A DNA stretch of 35,402 nucleotides from Rhodospirillaceae bacterium. Lineage in GTDB: Bacteria > Pseudomonadota > Alphaproteobacteria > GCA-2731375. The stretch's first letter is position 1; every line of letters starts with the position of its first letter. Positions 8,402 through 16,025 of the stretch are shown here, one piece after another. The stretch lies in NCBI GenBank assembly GCA_018667855.1, contig JABIRL010000332.1:1-35402 (forward strand). The letters run 5' to 3'. Position numbers and translations under genes: made by a program. The notes beneath the pieces were generated by a model that ran no database searches, had not been told where the DNA came from, and saw only the letters and a list, made by a program, of their open reading frames with translations.

Positions 8402-8442
8402 CAAAAAAAGAGTGGCCGGCGCCAATGGCAAACCGGCCACTC
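8402..8442 (-). terminator. Rho-independent terminator for the peroxiredoxin unit, possibly bidirectional
   Basis: A perfect 10-bp stem (GAGTGGCCGG 8410-8419 with CCGGCCACTC 8433-8442) encloses a 13-base loop. Read on the minus strand the hairpin runs into a seven-base T tract (the complement of 8403-8409), giving a textbook intrinsic terminator just after the stop at 8461. On the plus strand the hairpin follows the UxaA stop by 14 bases but lacks a good T tract, so it would work less well in that direction. Confidence 0.88.
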
Positions 8443-8460
8443 AATTCGATAGTTTGTCGG

Positions 8461-8904
8461 TTAGCCTAGATCGGCCAACACTTGATCGGGATGTTCCGCC
8501 GGCACCACGGTGTCATACACCTTGGCGATCTTGCCGTCAGGGTCGATCAGGAAACTGAAGCGGGCCGGGTACGGCTTATCCGCCTGGATAACGCCATAGG
8601 CGGCGCCCGCGACCTGATCGGGATCGCTCAACAGGTCAAACGGAAAACTGAACTTTTCCTGAAAAGCGCGGTTGTCCTCGGGCGTATCGAACGAGGCCCC
8701 CAGGATCACGGCATTCTTGGCTGTAAAGTCTTGGATTCGATCACGGAACCCTTTGCCTTCAACGGTTCAGCCAGGTGTGTCGGCCTTGGGGTACCACCAC
8801 AAGACCACATGGTGCCCCTTGTACTGTTCCAGGGTGGTATCGGCCCCCTGTTGATTTCGCATGGAGAAGGCAGGTGCCAAATCCCCCACTTTCGGTAATG
8901 CCAT
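8461..8904 (-). CDS. Probable selenocysteine-containing peroxiredoxin (Bcp/AhpC-TSA type)
   Basis: Read through one in-frame TGA, this is a complete 147-residue thioredoxin-fold peroxiredoxin. It has KVGDLAPAFSM near the N-terminus, VVLWWYPKADTPG (33-45), TGA as codon 46, then TVEGKGFRDRIQDF and a normal C-terminal half with GASFDTPEDN and SFLIDPDGKIAKVYD. In Bcp-type peroxiredoxins the residue after DTPG is the peroxidatic cysteine, so the TGA sits exactly where selenocysteine would replace cysteine. There is no other cysteine, so reduction would need an external thiol. ATG 8904 has AGGAG eight bases upstream. A SECIS-like hairpin follows the TGA at 8724-8761. It would reduce peroxides in the cytoplasm. 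The alternative is a recent nonsense mutation, which I think less likely. Confidence 0.83.
8724..8761 (-). promoter_or_regulatory. Candidate bacterial SECIS hairpin
   Basis: Starting six bases after the TGA, the minus-strand mRNA can fold into a two-part stem. The upper stem has six pairs (GGGUUC with GAAUCC, including one G-U). The apical loop is seven bases, CGUGAUC, with G in second position. An internal loop of AAA/AA follows, then a lower stem of six pairs with one G-A mismatch (UGAAGGC with GACUUUA). The apical loop begins 21 bases after the TGA, within the range known for SelB-binding elements in bacterial coding regions. The fold was done by eye; no energy was calculated. Confidence 0.6.
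8767..8769 (-). other. In-frame TGA at the peroxidatic Cys codon (putative Sec46)
   Basis: The codon reads TGA on the minus strand. It interrupts an otherwise intact peroxiredoxin frame between DTPG and TVEGKGFRD. TGA differs from the cysteine codons TGC and TGT by one base, so cysteine/selenocysteine exchange and a nonsense mutation are both one step away. The catalytic position and the downstream hairpin favour recoding. Confidence 0.75.
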
Positions 8905-8934
8905 TACAGTCTCTCCTTTATTGTCATGGCTGTC

Positions 8935-9141
8935 TCAAACTTCGAAGGTAAATTCCTGGCCGTCCATGCGCCCGGACCGGCGCTTGCCGGTTACCGATGG
9001 CGGCACAGGAGTCGCTGTGGACGTTGCAGTGGACGCCGTCGCACGCGGCGCGCCGCCATATAAGTCGTTCATGCGCTGGCGGTTCTGGTTCAACAAACCA
9101 TCAAAGGCCGCCGAAAATTCGGATCTTTCGTTCCCTGCCAT
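8935..9141 (-). CDS. Small hypothetical protein between amidase and peroxiredoxin
   Basis: A possible 68-residue protein that I do not recognise. It has a charged N-terminal helix-like part (MAGNERSEFSAAFDGLLNQN), a low-complexity Ala/Thr/Pro middle (about 32-49) and a basic tail ending in GQEFTFEV. No signal peptide or membrane helix is visible. It fits the 250-base gap between the isochorismatase-family gene (13 bases upstream) and the peroxiredoxin (30 bases downstream) in the same direction. No convincing Shine-Dalgarno precedes ATG 9141. The spacing argues for a real gene; the composition leaves doubt. Confidence 0.5.
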   Translation of the reverse strand: MAGNERSEFSAAFDGLLNQNRQRMNDLYGGAPRATASTATSTATPVPPSVTGKRRSGRMDGQEFTFEV

Positions 9142-9154
9142 TGTCGGTGATCCG

Positions 9155-9865
9155 TCAGGCCGGGGCCTTGCGGCCCTCGTTCCACCAGGTTTCGAACTCT
9201 TCCCGCGCGGCGCCGGAAAATCCGGACTCGGCCAGGCCGCGCAAATAGTTCAGCACATCATCGCCGGTGATCACGTCGCCGTACTTGGCTTCGATATCGA
9301 ACAGGTTAGCCTCGTGCGGGCCCTCCGCCCGATCGCCGACCCCGTCGCGCACCACAATGGTGTAATAGGCATATTGCAGGGAATCCACGGCCGACGCGCG
9401 CACGCAACCGGATGTGGTGGCGCCCGTAATGACCAGGGTATCCACATTCTGGCCGCGCAGATAGCTGTCCAGATCGGTGCCGAAGAAGGACGAAGCATAG
9501 TTCTTGGAAATCACCAACTCGCCCGGCAGTGGCTTGATCCGCTCATCCACCACGCAGTTGGGCGAGCCCTTGCGCAGAATGCCCAAAGACGGCACCTTTT
9601 TCACGAAGACGCCGCCGTCAGACAGGTCCTCCTTGTATTCCACCGTTGTGTAGACGATGGGCAGGCCCGATTTGCGAAAGGCCGTCTGCAATTGCGCCGT
9701 CACCTCTAATTGGGAGGAGAAATCGCCGCCCAATGGTGAGCTGGGGTCCGTGAAGCCGACTATGAAGTCGACCACCAGCAAGGCCGGTTTCTTACCGAAG
9801 CCGGAAGAAACGCCAAAGCCCTTGCTCTCATAGTCCGCCCGTGTTTCCCGTTCCCAATCCGCCAT
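9155..9865 (-). CDS. Isochorismatase-family amidohydrolase (N-carbamoylsarcosine amidase-like)
   Basis: 236 residues with the full cysteine-hydrolase triad: Asp33 in LLVVDF, Lys121 in VISKNYAS, and nucleophile Cys154 in GATTSGCVRA, which also carries the cis-peptide segment before the cysteine. The N-terminal WERETRADYESKGFG and the length resemble N-carbamoylsarcosine amidase and related carbamoyl or nicotinamide-type amidases rather than true isochorismatase. It is cytoplasmic. ATG 9865 is preceded by GGGGAGG about six bases upstream. Given the HyuA/HyuB genes elsewhere in the window, hydrolysis of an N-carbamoyl or ring-opened amide is plausible, but they lie 12 kb apart. Three 9-bp repeats sit just upstream of the ribosome binding site. 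Confidence 0.87.
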   Translation of the reverse strand: MADWERETRADYESKGFGVSSGFGKKPALLVVDFIVGFTDPSSPLGGDFSSQLEVTAQLQTAFRKSGLPIVYTTVEYKEDLSDGGVFVKKVPSLGILRKGSPNCVVDERIKPLPGELVISKNYASSFFGTDLDSYLRGQNVDTLVITGATTSGCVRASAVDSLQYAYYTIVVRDGVGDRAEGPHEANLFDIEAKYGDVITGDDVLNYLRGLAESGFSGAAREEFETWWNEGRKAPA

Positions 9866-9880
9866 GTCGGCCTCCCCAAA

Positions 9881-9907
9881 TTCGCCAATTTCGCCAATTT
9901 CGGCAAT
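9881..9907. repeat. Three tandem 9-bp repeats upstream of the amidase gene
   Basis: TTCGCCAAT occurs at 9881-9889 and 9890-9898, followed by TTCGGCAAT at 9899-9907 (one mismatch). The array lies 16-42 bases before the amidase ATG on the minus strand, in the divergent region shared with the MFS gene. It could be a regulator binding site in the 5' leader or a replication-slippage repeat; nothing else in the window matches it. Confidence 0.6.
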
Positions 9908-9961
9908 AGTATCAGCTATGCCGTTGACGGCTAGTCACATTATCGCATTGGGCGGGATTTC

Positions 9962-11194
9962 ATGGGCGAAGGGCGAAAATTCACTTCGGTCGCGGCGGCG
10001 GGCATAACCTTTCAGGCCGGTTCGGCGGCGGTGGATTCGGCCACCATCATTTCAGCCCTGGTTTTTCAGCTAACGGGCAGTCCCATTCTGGTGGGCGCCG
10101 TCACGGCCATTCTGCGGTTCGGCTGGCTGTTTCCCCAACTGTTTGTCGGCTTCCTCGCCCAGCGCGACGGCGCCAGCATGCGCTATTACAAAATCGGCGC
10201 CTTTGGCCGGGCCGGCTGCATGGCCCTGTTGGCGCTGGTCCTGGCCACGGGCGCGTATTGGAGCCAGGGGCTGCTGGCGGTTGCCGTCATGGTTTTGTGG
10301 ACCGCCTACGCTTTCATTTCCGGCATCGTCGCCGTGCCCTACAACGACATCGTGGCCCGCACCATCCCATCCGAGCGCCGAAGCCGCCTGCTGGCGACAC
10401 GGTTTTTCGGCGGTGGCCTGCTGGCCCTGGCGATCGTCGCGCTGGCCGACCGCTTGGTCGTCGATATGGCATTCCCTCAATCCTATGCCGCCATTATCGC
10501 CATGGCCGCTGTATTGATGTTCCTGTCATCGGGGGTTTTCGCCAGCCTGGGCGGGCCCGAAGGGGCATCAAAGCCATCCGCCAAACCGACATTTTTCCAA
10601 TATCTGCGCGACGGGATTGAAGTATTTCATACAGACCGCCGCTTTCGCCTGTTCGTCTTCGCCCAATGGTGTGGCGGCGCCGTTCTCATGGCCATGCCGT
10701 TCTACGTGGTGCAGGCATACGCCAGCGGCTTCGACTTGACCCGGGTTGCGGTCCTGCTGGGCGCGCAGACGGCCGGCGCCCTCGCCTCGAACGCCTTGTG
10801 GGGCTGGTGGGGAGACAAACTGGGCAAGGCAAGCTTGCTTCGCGCCGTCGCGTTTGGCCGCATATTCCCGCCGGCTGTAATTCTGTTTCTGGCCTTCGAG
10901 CCGATCCGAGAGCAAACCGAGGCTTTGTTTATTTTCGCGGCCGTGTTCTTTGTCCTTGGCGCTTTGGCGAACGGCCTGACCATCGCCGTGATCGGCTACT
11001 TGATGGAAATATCCCCCGACGACCAGCGCCCGGCCTACAGCGGGTATTTCAACGCCATCACGGCGCCGGCCTTCCTATTGCCCCTGCTGGCGGGCTTTTT
11101 TGCGGCCTTTTTCGGTCTATGGCCCATATTCGCCCTATCGGCGCTGGCGGCCGTATTGCAGGTCTTCTTTGTTAGCTCCATCGGGCGCCATTAG
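9962..11194 (+). CDS. MFS-family transporter
   Basis: A 410-residue protein made almost wholly of hydrophobic segments, consistent with 12 transmembrane helices in two bundles separated by a cytoplasmic loop (about 195-215, rich in Lys, Pro and Ser). The segment FLAQRDGASMRYYKIGAFGRA between helices 2 and 3 corresponds to the conserved cytoplasmic loop of the superfamily, and RTIPSERRSRLLATRFF lies in the following loops. Energy source should be the proton or sodium gradient. The substrate is not evident. The divergent amidase gene shares its upstream region, so one regulator may control both. The start ATG 9962 has only a weak purine stretch (GGGCGGGA) before it. Confidence 0.85.
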   Translation: MGEGRKFTSVAAAGITFQAGSAAVDSATIISALVFQLTGSPILVGAVTAILRFGWLFPQLFVGFLAQRDGASMRYYKIGAFGRAGCMALLALVLATGAYWSQGLLAVAVMVLWTAYAFISGIVAVPYNDIVARTIPSERRSRLLATRFFGGGLLALAIVALADRLVVDMAFPQSYAAIIAMAAVLMFLSSGVFASLGGPEGASKPSAKPTFFQYLRDGIEVFHTDRRFRLFVFAQWCGGAVLMAMPFYVVQAYASGFDLTRVAVLLGAQTAGALASNALWGWWGDKLGKASLLRAVAFGRIFPPAVILFLAFEPIREQTEALFIFAAVFFVLGALANGLTIAVIGYLMEISPDDQRPAYSGYFNAITAPAFLLPLLAGFFAAFFGLWPIFALSALAAVLQVFFVSSIGRH

Positions 11195-11305
11195 CCGCTG
11201 CTTACCGGGTCCAGCCCGGCAATGACAAAAAAGAGGGCATATATCGAGAAGTGTGGGTATGTTGGGAGAAACCGTCAAAAGAGTACCGTTAGGAAGGATG
11301 CCGTC

Positions 11306-12505
11306 ATGGATTTGGTTCTTAATGCCGAGGAGCAGGCGTTTCAGACCCAGGTGCGGGAATTTCTCGCCACCAAAATGCCCCCTGAAATTCAGGAGCGGGT
11401 ACGCTTGGCGCCGTCCTACGTGCCGAAGGAATATACCGGCAGATGGCAGCAGCTATTGTACGAACAAGGCTGGGGCGCGCCGGGCTGGCCGGTCGAATAC
11501 GGCGGCACCGGCTGGAACGCCATGCAGAAATATATCTACGACGCGGAGTACCAGGCTGCCGATTGTCCCCGGCAGAGCCCGTTCGGCATTTCCATGGTCG
11601 GCCCGGTGATCTGCGCCTTTGGTACCGATGCGCAAAAGGAACAGCACCTGGGCCCCATCATCCGGGGTGAGAAATTCTGGTGCCAGGGCTATTCGGAACC
11701 GGACTCCGGCTCCGATCTGGCCTCGCTTTCCACCCGCGCCGTGGCGAATGGTGATGATTACGTGATCAACGGCCACAAGATCTGGACCTCCCATGCCCAT
11801 CATGCGGACTGGATGTTCTGCCTGACCCGCACCGATCCCGATTGCAAGCCCCAGGAAGGCATCTCGTTCATATTGATCGATATGAGCACGCCGGGCATCA
11901 CCGTGAAGCCGATCATCTCCATCGACGGCCATCATTACCTGAACGAAGTGTTCTTCGATGACGTGCGCGTACCCGTTGCCAACCGCATCGGCGAGGAAAA
12001 CAAGGGCTGGACCTACGCCAAATTCCTGCTGGGCCATGAGCGCACGGGCATTGCCGGGGTGGGCAAGTCAAAGCGTAAGGTCGAGAGATTGAAGGACATT
12101 GCCGGTGTGGAACTGGACGGCGGCCAAAGCGTGCTGTCGGATCCCTCGTTCCGGGCCAGAATTTCCCAGGCCGAGGTCGCCCTGCAGGCGGTTGAATTTA
12201 CCCAACTGCGTATCCTGGCCCAGGAAAAGGCGGGCCAGCCGCCGGGACCGGAAGCTTCCACCCTGAAGATCGGCGGCACCCAGGTGGAGCAGACCCTGAA
12301 CGAATTGATGATCGAGGCTATCGGTAATTACGCCGCGCCTTTCCCCGCCGACGCCCAGGATATGGAGCGTAACGAGCCGCCCATTGGGCCCGCCCACGGT
12401 GTCGGCCTGATGCAGGAACGCCTGCTGCGCCGCGCCGCCACCATCTACGGCGGCAGCAACGAAATCCAACGCAACATCATCGCCAAGGCGGTGCTGGAGC
12501 TTTGA
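11306..12505 (+). CDS. Acyl-CoA dehydrogenase
   Basis: 399 residues with the FAD-dependent acyl-CoA dehydrogenase layout: an alpha-helical N-terminal domain, a beta domain with WCQGYSEPDSGSDLASLSTR and WTSHAHHADWMF, and a C-terminal helical domain ending in RRAATIYGGSNEIQRNIIAK, the FAD/CoA-binding signature. The mid-length form with the YGGTGWNAMQKYI segment resembles dehydrogenases used on branched, aromatic-derived or steroid-derived acyl-CoAs more than short-chain fatty acid enzymes. It should introduce an alpha-beta double bond and pass electrons to ETF. ATG 11306 was chosen because AGGAAGGA lies about eight bases upstream and the family N-terminus aligns there; the frame extends to 11222 without support. 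Confidence 0.9.
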   Translation: MDLVLNAEEQAFQTQVREFLATKMPPEIQERVRLAPSYVPKEYTGRWQQLLYEQGWGAPGWPVEYGGTGWNAMQKYIYDAEYQAADCPRQSPFGISMVGPVICAFGTDAQKEQHLGPIIRGEKFWCQGYSEPDSGSDLASLSTRAVANGDDYVINGHKIWTSHAHHADWMFCLTRTDPDCKPQEGISFILIDMSTPGITVKPIISIDGHHYLNEVFFDDVRVPVANRIGEENKGWTYAKFLLGHERTGIAGVGKSKRKVERLKDIAGVELDGGQSVLSDPSFRARISQAEVALQAVEFTQLRILAQEKAGQPPGPEASTLKIGGTQVEQTLNELMIEAIGNYAAPFPADAQDMERNEPPIGPAHGVGLMQERLLRRAATIYGGSNEIQRNIIAKAVLEL

Positions 12506-12597
12506 GTCGGGGTTATTGAGTCTAAATTTCCCAATCAAATCCGGAAATCGCCGATTTAGCATTGAAAAATCATGCCGGAATAGTTAGGTGCGGGGCT

Positions 12598-13248
12598 ATG
12601 AAAGCGTTCCCATCAGCCCTTCTGAAGGGCTACCACGAATTCAAGAAGTCGAGGTTCCCGCGCGAGAACCAACGCTATCGCGATCTCGCCATCCAGGGAC
12701 AAACACCGGAAACGCTTGTCATTGCCTGTTGCGATTCACGGGCCGCGCCGGAGATTATATTCGACGCTGTTCCGGGCGAGATTTTCGTTGTCCGCAATGT
12801 CGCCAATCTTGTGCCGTCGTACGAGCCGGACGGGGAGTATCATTCCACGTCAGCCGCTCTGGAGTTCGCCGTGCAAAGCCTGCGGGTCAAGCATATCGTG
12901 GTCTTGGGCCACGGCCGGTGCGGCGGCATCATGGCGGCATTGGATCCGGCCGCCGAACCGCTGTCACCCGGCGATTTTATCGGCAAATGGATGGGACTGC
13001 TGGCGCCGGTGGCCGAGGCCATCGCCACCAAACAGGGCTTGAGCAAGGCGGAGCGGCAAACCGCGCTTGAGCATCAATCCATCGCCAATTCGATCGCCAA
13101 TCTGCGTACATTTCCCTGTGTCTCCATACTTGAAGGAAGAGGACGTTTGGATATTTATGGCGCGTGGTTCGATATATCGAACGGCGAGTTGTTAGTGATG
13201 GATCCGGACACAAACGAATTTTTCGAACCGATCGAAGAGCGGCTCTGA
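12598..13248 (+). CDS. Beta-class carbonic anhydrase
   Basis: 216 residues with all the zinc-site landmarks of beta-carbonic anhydrases: CCDSR (44-48; zinc ligand Cys44, Asp46/Arg48 dyad) and HGRCGG (105-110; His105 and Cys108). VVRNVANLVP and the conserved SAALEFAVQSL helix are also present. It interconverts CO2 and bicarbonate in the cytoplasm and could supply bicarbonate for carboxylases or pH balance. ATG 12598 is preceded by a GGTGCGGGG purine stretch; a TTG at 12562 would add 12 unlikely residues. It stands alone, with about 90 bases before it and 160 bases after it free of genes. Confidence 0.93.
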   Translation: MKAFPSALLKGYHEFKKSRFPRENQRYRDLAIQGQTPETLVIACCDSRAAPEIIFDAVPGEIFVVRNVANLVPSYEPDGEYHSTSAALEFAVQSLRVKHIVVLGHGRCGGIMAALDPAAEPLSPGDFIGKWMGLLAPVAEAIATKQGLSKAERQTALEHQSIANSIANLRTFPCVSILEGRGRLDIYGAWFDISNGELLVMDPDTNEFFEPIEERL

Positions 13249-13410
13249 TTAGACAAACCGGTCAGACCTCGCGGCCGCCGGCGGATACGGCAATATGACG
13301 ACGAGGCTTCAATCCGCCTATTCCCTGTGGTATGCTTTTCAATACTGAGAAAAATGGGGACCCGGATCGCGCTCCGGACGGTCCGCATGGGATAACAAAG
13401 CGGGACAGGA

Positions 13411-14205
13411 ATGGTTTCTCGAGTTGCTTCATCCGGCGCGCGCGCAACTGCGTTGATCATTGCGGTCTGCACGCTGTTGTCTTGGGGTATGGCATTGGCG
13501 CAGCCCCTGGGGCAGCCGTTGGAGCCGGTATATTGTTCGATCGCCAAGAAACCCGGTCTCTGCATGGCCGGAGAGTCCGCCTGCACGGTGGGCCGGAGCG
13601 CTGCAAGACCACCGCGAACCGCCCTGCCGCGCCATGGATCGGAAGCTCGCTCGGACATCACCAAGTCATGCCTTTGCATGGCCGGCGACGTTTCCTGTGC
13701 CACGGGCCGGGAGTACGAAATCGGCATACCGAATGAATCGCTGTCCCTCTACAAAACCATCAGCTATGTGACCGGCGCCACGGTTACCGACCAGCTCTGG
13801 TATCTGGCAATCGCCTCGGAGGCGGCAACGACGGGAGGCGTTTTCTTTGTCGTCAATGCGACGACATCGTCATTGATGACCTATAACTACGAATACTTCT
13901 GGAACCTGTGCTGCCGGGCCCCACCGGACGAGGACGGCATCGTGCCGGTCAGCGCCACCAAGGCCATCATCTATCGGGGCCTCAGCATTATCAGGGTCGG
14001 CGCCCTGGCTCTTATCTTCGGCAATACCCTGCCGTCCGCCGCGCTCGTGACTTTCGCGATCACGGTGAGCCGCACGGCCGTCTATGTCACCAATGATTAT
14101 GTCTGGAACCGCATCGACGTGAAGAAGCGCACCGGTCCGCCGGCCACTGAGGACATGATCGTGGTCCCGCCGATTGCCCAGTTGAGCATCCGCCCGCGGG
14201 CCTGA
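13411..14205 (+). CDS. Hypothetical membrane protein with duplicated CMAG-x3-C motif and DUF2061-like region
   Basis: 264 residues. The N-terminal 30 residues are a signal peptide or anchor (hydrophobic ALIIAVCTLLSWGMALA, then Ala-Gln). Two short copies of a Cys motif follow: CMAGESACTVGR (51-62) and CMAGDVSCATGR (89-100). The C-terminal half contains two related stretches, LYKTISYVTGATVTD (113-127) and TKAIIYRGLSIIRVG (183-197), each followed by hydrophobic segments and then an aromatic YNYEYFWN or TNDYVWNRID motif. That arrangement resembles two copies of the small DUF2061 membrane domain. The function is unknown. The paired cysteines in the exported part suggest disulfides or a metal or lipid attachment. 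ATG 13411 has AGGA very close upstream, so the start is uncertain. Confidence 0.7.
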   Translation: MVSRVASSGARATALIIAVCTLLSWGMALAQPLGQPLEPVYCSIAKKPGLCMAGESACTVGRSAARPPRTALPRHGSEARSDITKSCLCMAGDVSCATGREYEIGIPNESLSLYKTISYVTGATVTDQLWYLAIASEAATTGGVFFVVNATTSSLMTYNYEYFWNLCCRAPPDEDGIVPVSATKAIIYRGLSIIRVGALALIFGNTLPSAALVTFAITVSRTAVYVTNDYVWNRIDVKKRTGPPATEDMIVVPPIAQLSIRPRA

Positions 14206-14223
14206 CCAGCTGGACCAACCGTC

Positions 14224-15858
14224 CTAACCCTCCGCCTCGGCGCGCAGTTCGACGCGGCGGATCTTTCCCGAGATGGTCTTGGGCAGGGCCTCGCGATATT
14301 CGATTTCGCGCGGGTATTTGTAGGGCGCGGTCAAATTCTTGACGAAGTCCTGGATTTCCACGGTCAGCTCGTCCGAGCCCTCATGGCCGGCGGCCAGGAC
14401 TACATAGGCCTTGACGATTTCGCCGCGCAGGTCGTCCGGTTTGCCGACCACGGCGGATTCCATCACCGCCGGATGTTCAACCAGGGCGCTTTCCACCTCG
14501 AACGGGCTGATGCGGTAGCCGGCGGACGAGATTATGTCGTCCGAACGGCCGACGAACCAGATATAGCCGTCTCCGTCTCGGGTCGCCGTGTCGCCGGTAT
14601 AGTACCAGCCGTGGCGGAAGGACTTGGCGGTGGCGTCCGGGTCCTGAAAATAGCCATCGAACAAACCGGGCGGATAAGGATCCGTGATCTTCACCGCGAT
14701 ATGGCCCACCGTGTCGTCATCGACGATATTGCCGTCGTCATCGATGATGCCGATGTCGATGCCCGGCACCGGCTTACCCATGGAGCCGGGACGAATTTCC
14801 ATGCCAGGGTAATTGGCGACGATATTTACCGTCTCGGTCTGGCCATAGCCGTCATGGATATCGCAGCCCGTGGCCGCCTTCCAACTGCGCATGGCCTCCG
14901 GGTTTAGGGGCTCGCCGGCGCCGATACAATGGCGGATCGAGCCGAGGTCATAGCCGGAAACATCCATCTGCGCGAACAGGCGGTAAACCGTGGGCGGGGC
15001 GCAAAAGGTGGTGACCTTGTATTTTTCGATCAGCTTCAGATGCATCTCGGCATCGAAGCCCGGCGCGTCATAGAGCACGATCGCCGCGCCCGCGATGACG
15101 GGCGGAAAGATTATGCCCCAGGCCGCCTTGGCCCAGCCGGTGTCCGTCAGGGTCCAGTGGATATCTTCGCGGCGCAGGCCCTGCCAATAATTGCAGGTGA
15201 TGGTGTGGGCCAGGCCATAGCTGTGATCACGGGCCACCATCTTGGGCATCGAAGTGGTGCCGGAGGTGAAATAGATCAACATCATGTCGTCCGCCTTGGT
15301 CGGCGGTACTTTCGAGCGGTCAAAGACATCCGATGCGGCGGCGGAGGCTGTTTCCTTGCAGGTCCAGCCGTCCCGCTCCTCGCCAATGATGATCAGATGC
15401 TCCAGCGTCGGGCATTGGTCCCGCACGGCCTCGACCTTTTCGGCATGTTCCGCCGTGACGATGACGATCTTGGCACCGGAGCGGTTGACCCGGTATTCGA
15501 TGTCATGAGCGGTTAACAGATTAGTTCCCGGCATGGCCACAACGCCGGTTTTCATGCAGCCGTACAGCACATGGTAGAACGCCGGCACACGGGTGATCAT
15601 GACGAAGGCGAAATCGCCTTTTTCCGTGCCCAGATCCTGCAACACGTTCGCGAACCTGTTCGAGGCCCGCTCCAGATCGCCAAAGGAATGCTCTTCCGCG
15701 CTTTCGCCATCCGTGGCGACGGCGATCAGCGCCGTCTTGTCCGCCTCCGCCGCCTGTTTCGAAAGCACGTCGAAGGCAAAATTAAAGTCGTCTGGAATAT
15801 CCAGCTTGAAATCCGCCCGCGCCGCCTCGTAGTCGAATGTCGCTGCCTCACCGCCCAT
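14224..15858 (-). CDS. Acyl-CoA synthetase (AMP-forming, benzoate/medium-chain type)
   Basis: 544 residues with the ANL-superfamily motifs in order: the P-loop TSGTTSMPK (198-206), the DTGWAKAAWG segment, GAGEPLNPE, GYGQTET, the YYTGDTATRDGDGYIWFVGRSDD hinge region and the C-terminal catalytic lysine in LPKTISGKIRR. The order and the WAKAAWG segment resemble medium-chain (ACSM-like) and benzoate-CoA ligases. It would activate a carboxylic acid to its CoA thioester via an acyl-adenylate. ATG 15858 was chosen over the upstream frame start (15891) because GGGAGG lies about nine bases before it. It is convergent with the DUF2061-like gene and divergent from the deacetylase gene. Confidence 0.9.
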   Translation of the reverse strand: MGGEAATFDYEAARADFKLDIPDDFNFAFDVLSKQAAEADKTALIAVATDGESAEEHSFGDLERASNRFANVLQDLGTEKGDFAFVMITRVPAFYHVLYGCMKTGVVAMPGTNLLTAHDIEYRVNRSGAKIVIVTAEHAEKVEAVRDQCPTLEHLIIIGEERDGWTCKETASAAASDVFDRSKVPPTKADDMMLIYFTSGTTSMPKMVARDHSYGLAHTITCNYWQGLRREDIHWTLTDTGWAKAAWGIIFPPVIAGAAIVLYDAPGFDAEMHLKLIEKYKVTTFCAPPTVYRLFAQMDVSGYDLGSIRHCIGAGEPLNPEAMRSWKAATGCDIHDGYGQTETVNIVANYPGMEIRPGSMGKPVPGIDIGIIDDDGNIVDDDTVGHIAVKITDPYPPGLFDGYFQDPDATAKSFRHGWYYTGDTATRDGDGYIWFVGRSDDIISSAGYRISPFEVESALVEHPAVMESAVVGKPDDLRGEIVKAYVVLAAGHEGSDELTVEIQDFVKNLTAPYKYPREIEYREALPKTISGKIRRVELRAEAEG

Positions 15859-16025
15859 GATCGATGACCTCCCGTCCGCAAATATTGCCACGGGGGCAGT
15901 CTAAACCGTCATCTTCCAAGTGTCTTGCCCGACGGAAATTAGTTTCGGGGAAATCTTTGCCCTTGTCGTATGGCGCTGGGCAGTGAAAACTGGCGCCAAT
16001 TATTTCCAGCGCGGGAGGGGAGAGC

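Noticed and set aside
8461-8709. An independent 82-residue gene starting at ATG 8709
   Set aside because: It corresponds to the C-terminal half of a peroxiredoxin whose N-terminal half is in the same frame just before it, with a good ribosome binding site at 8904; the short model would lack the catalytic site.
11205-11219. CCGGG/CCCGG hairpin after the MFS gene as a terminator
   Set aside because: The stem is only five pairs and no T tract follows on either strand.
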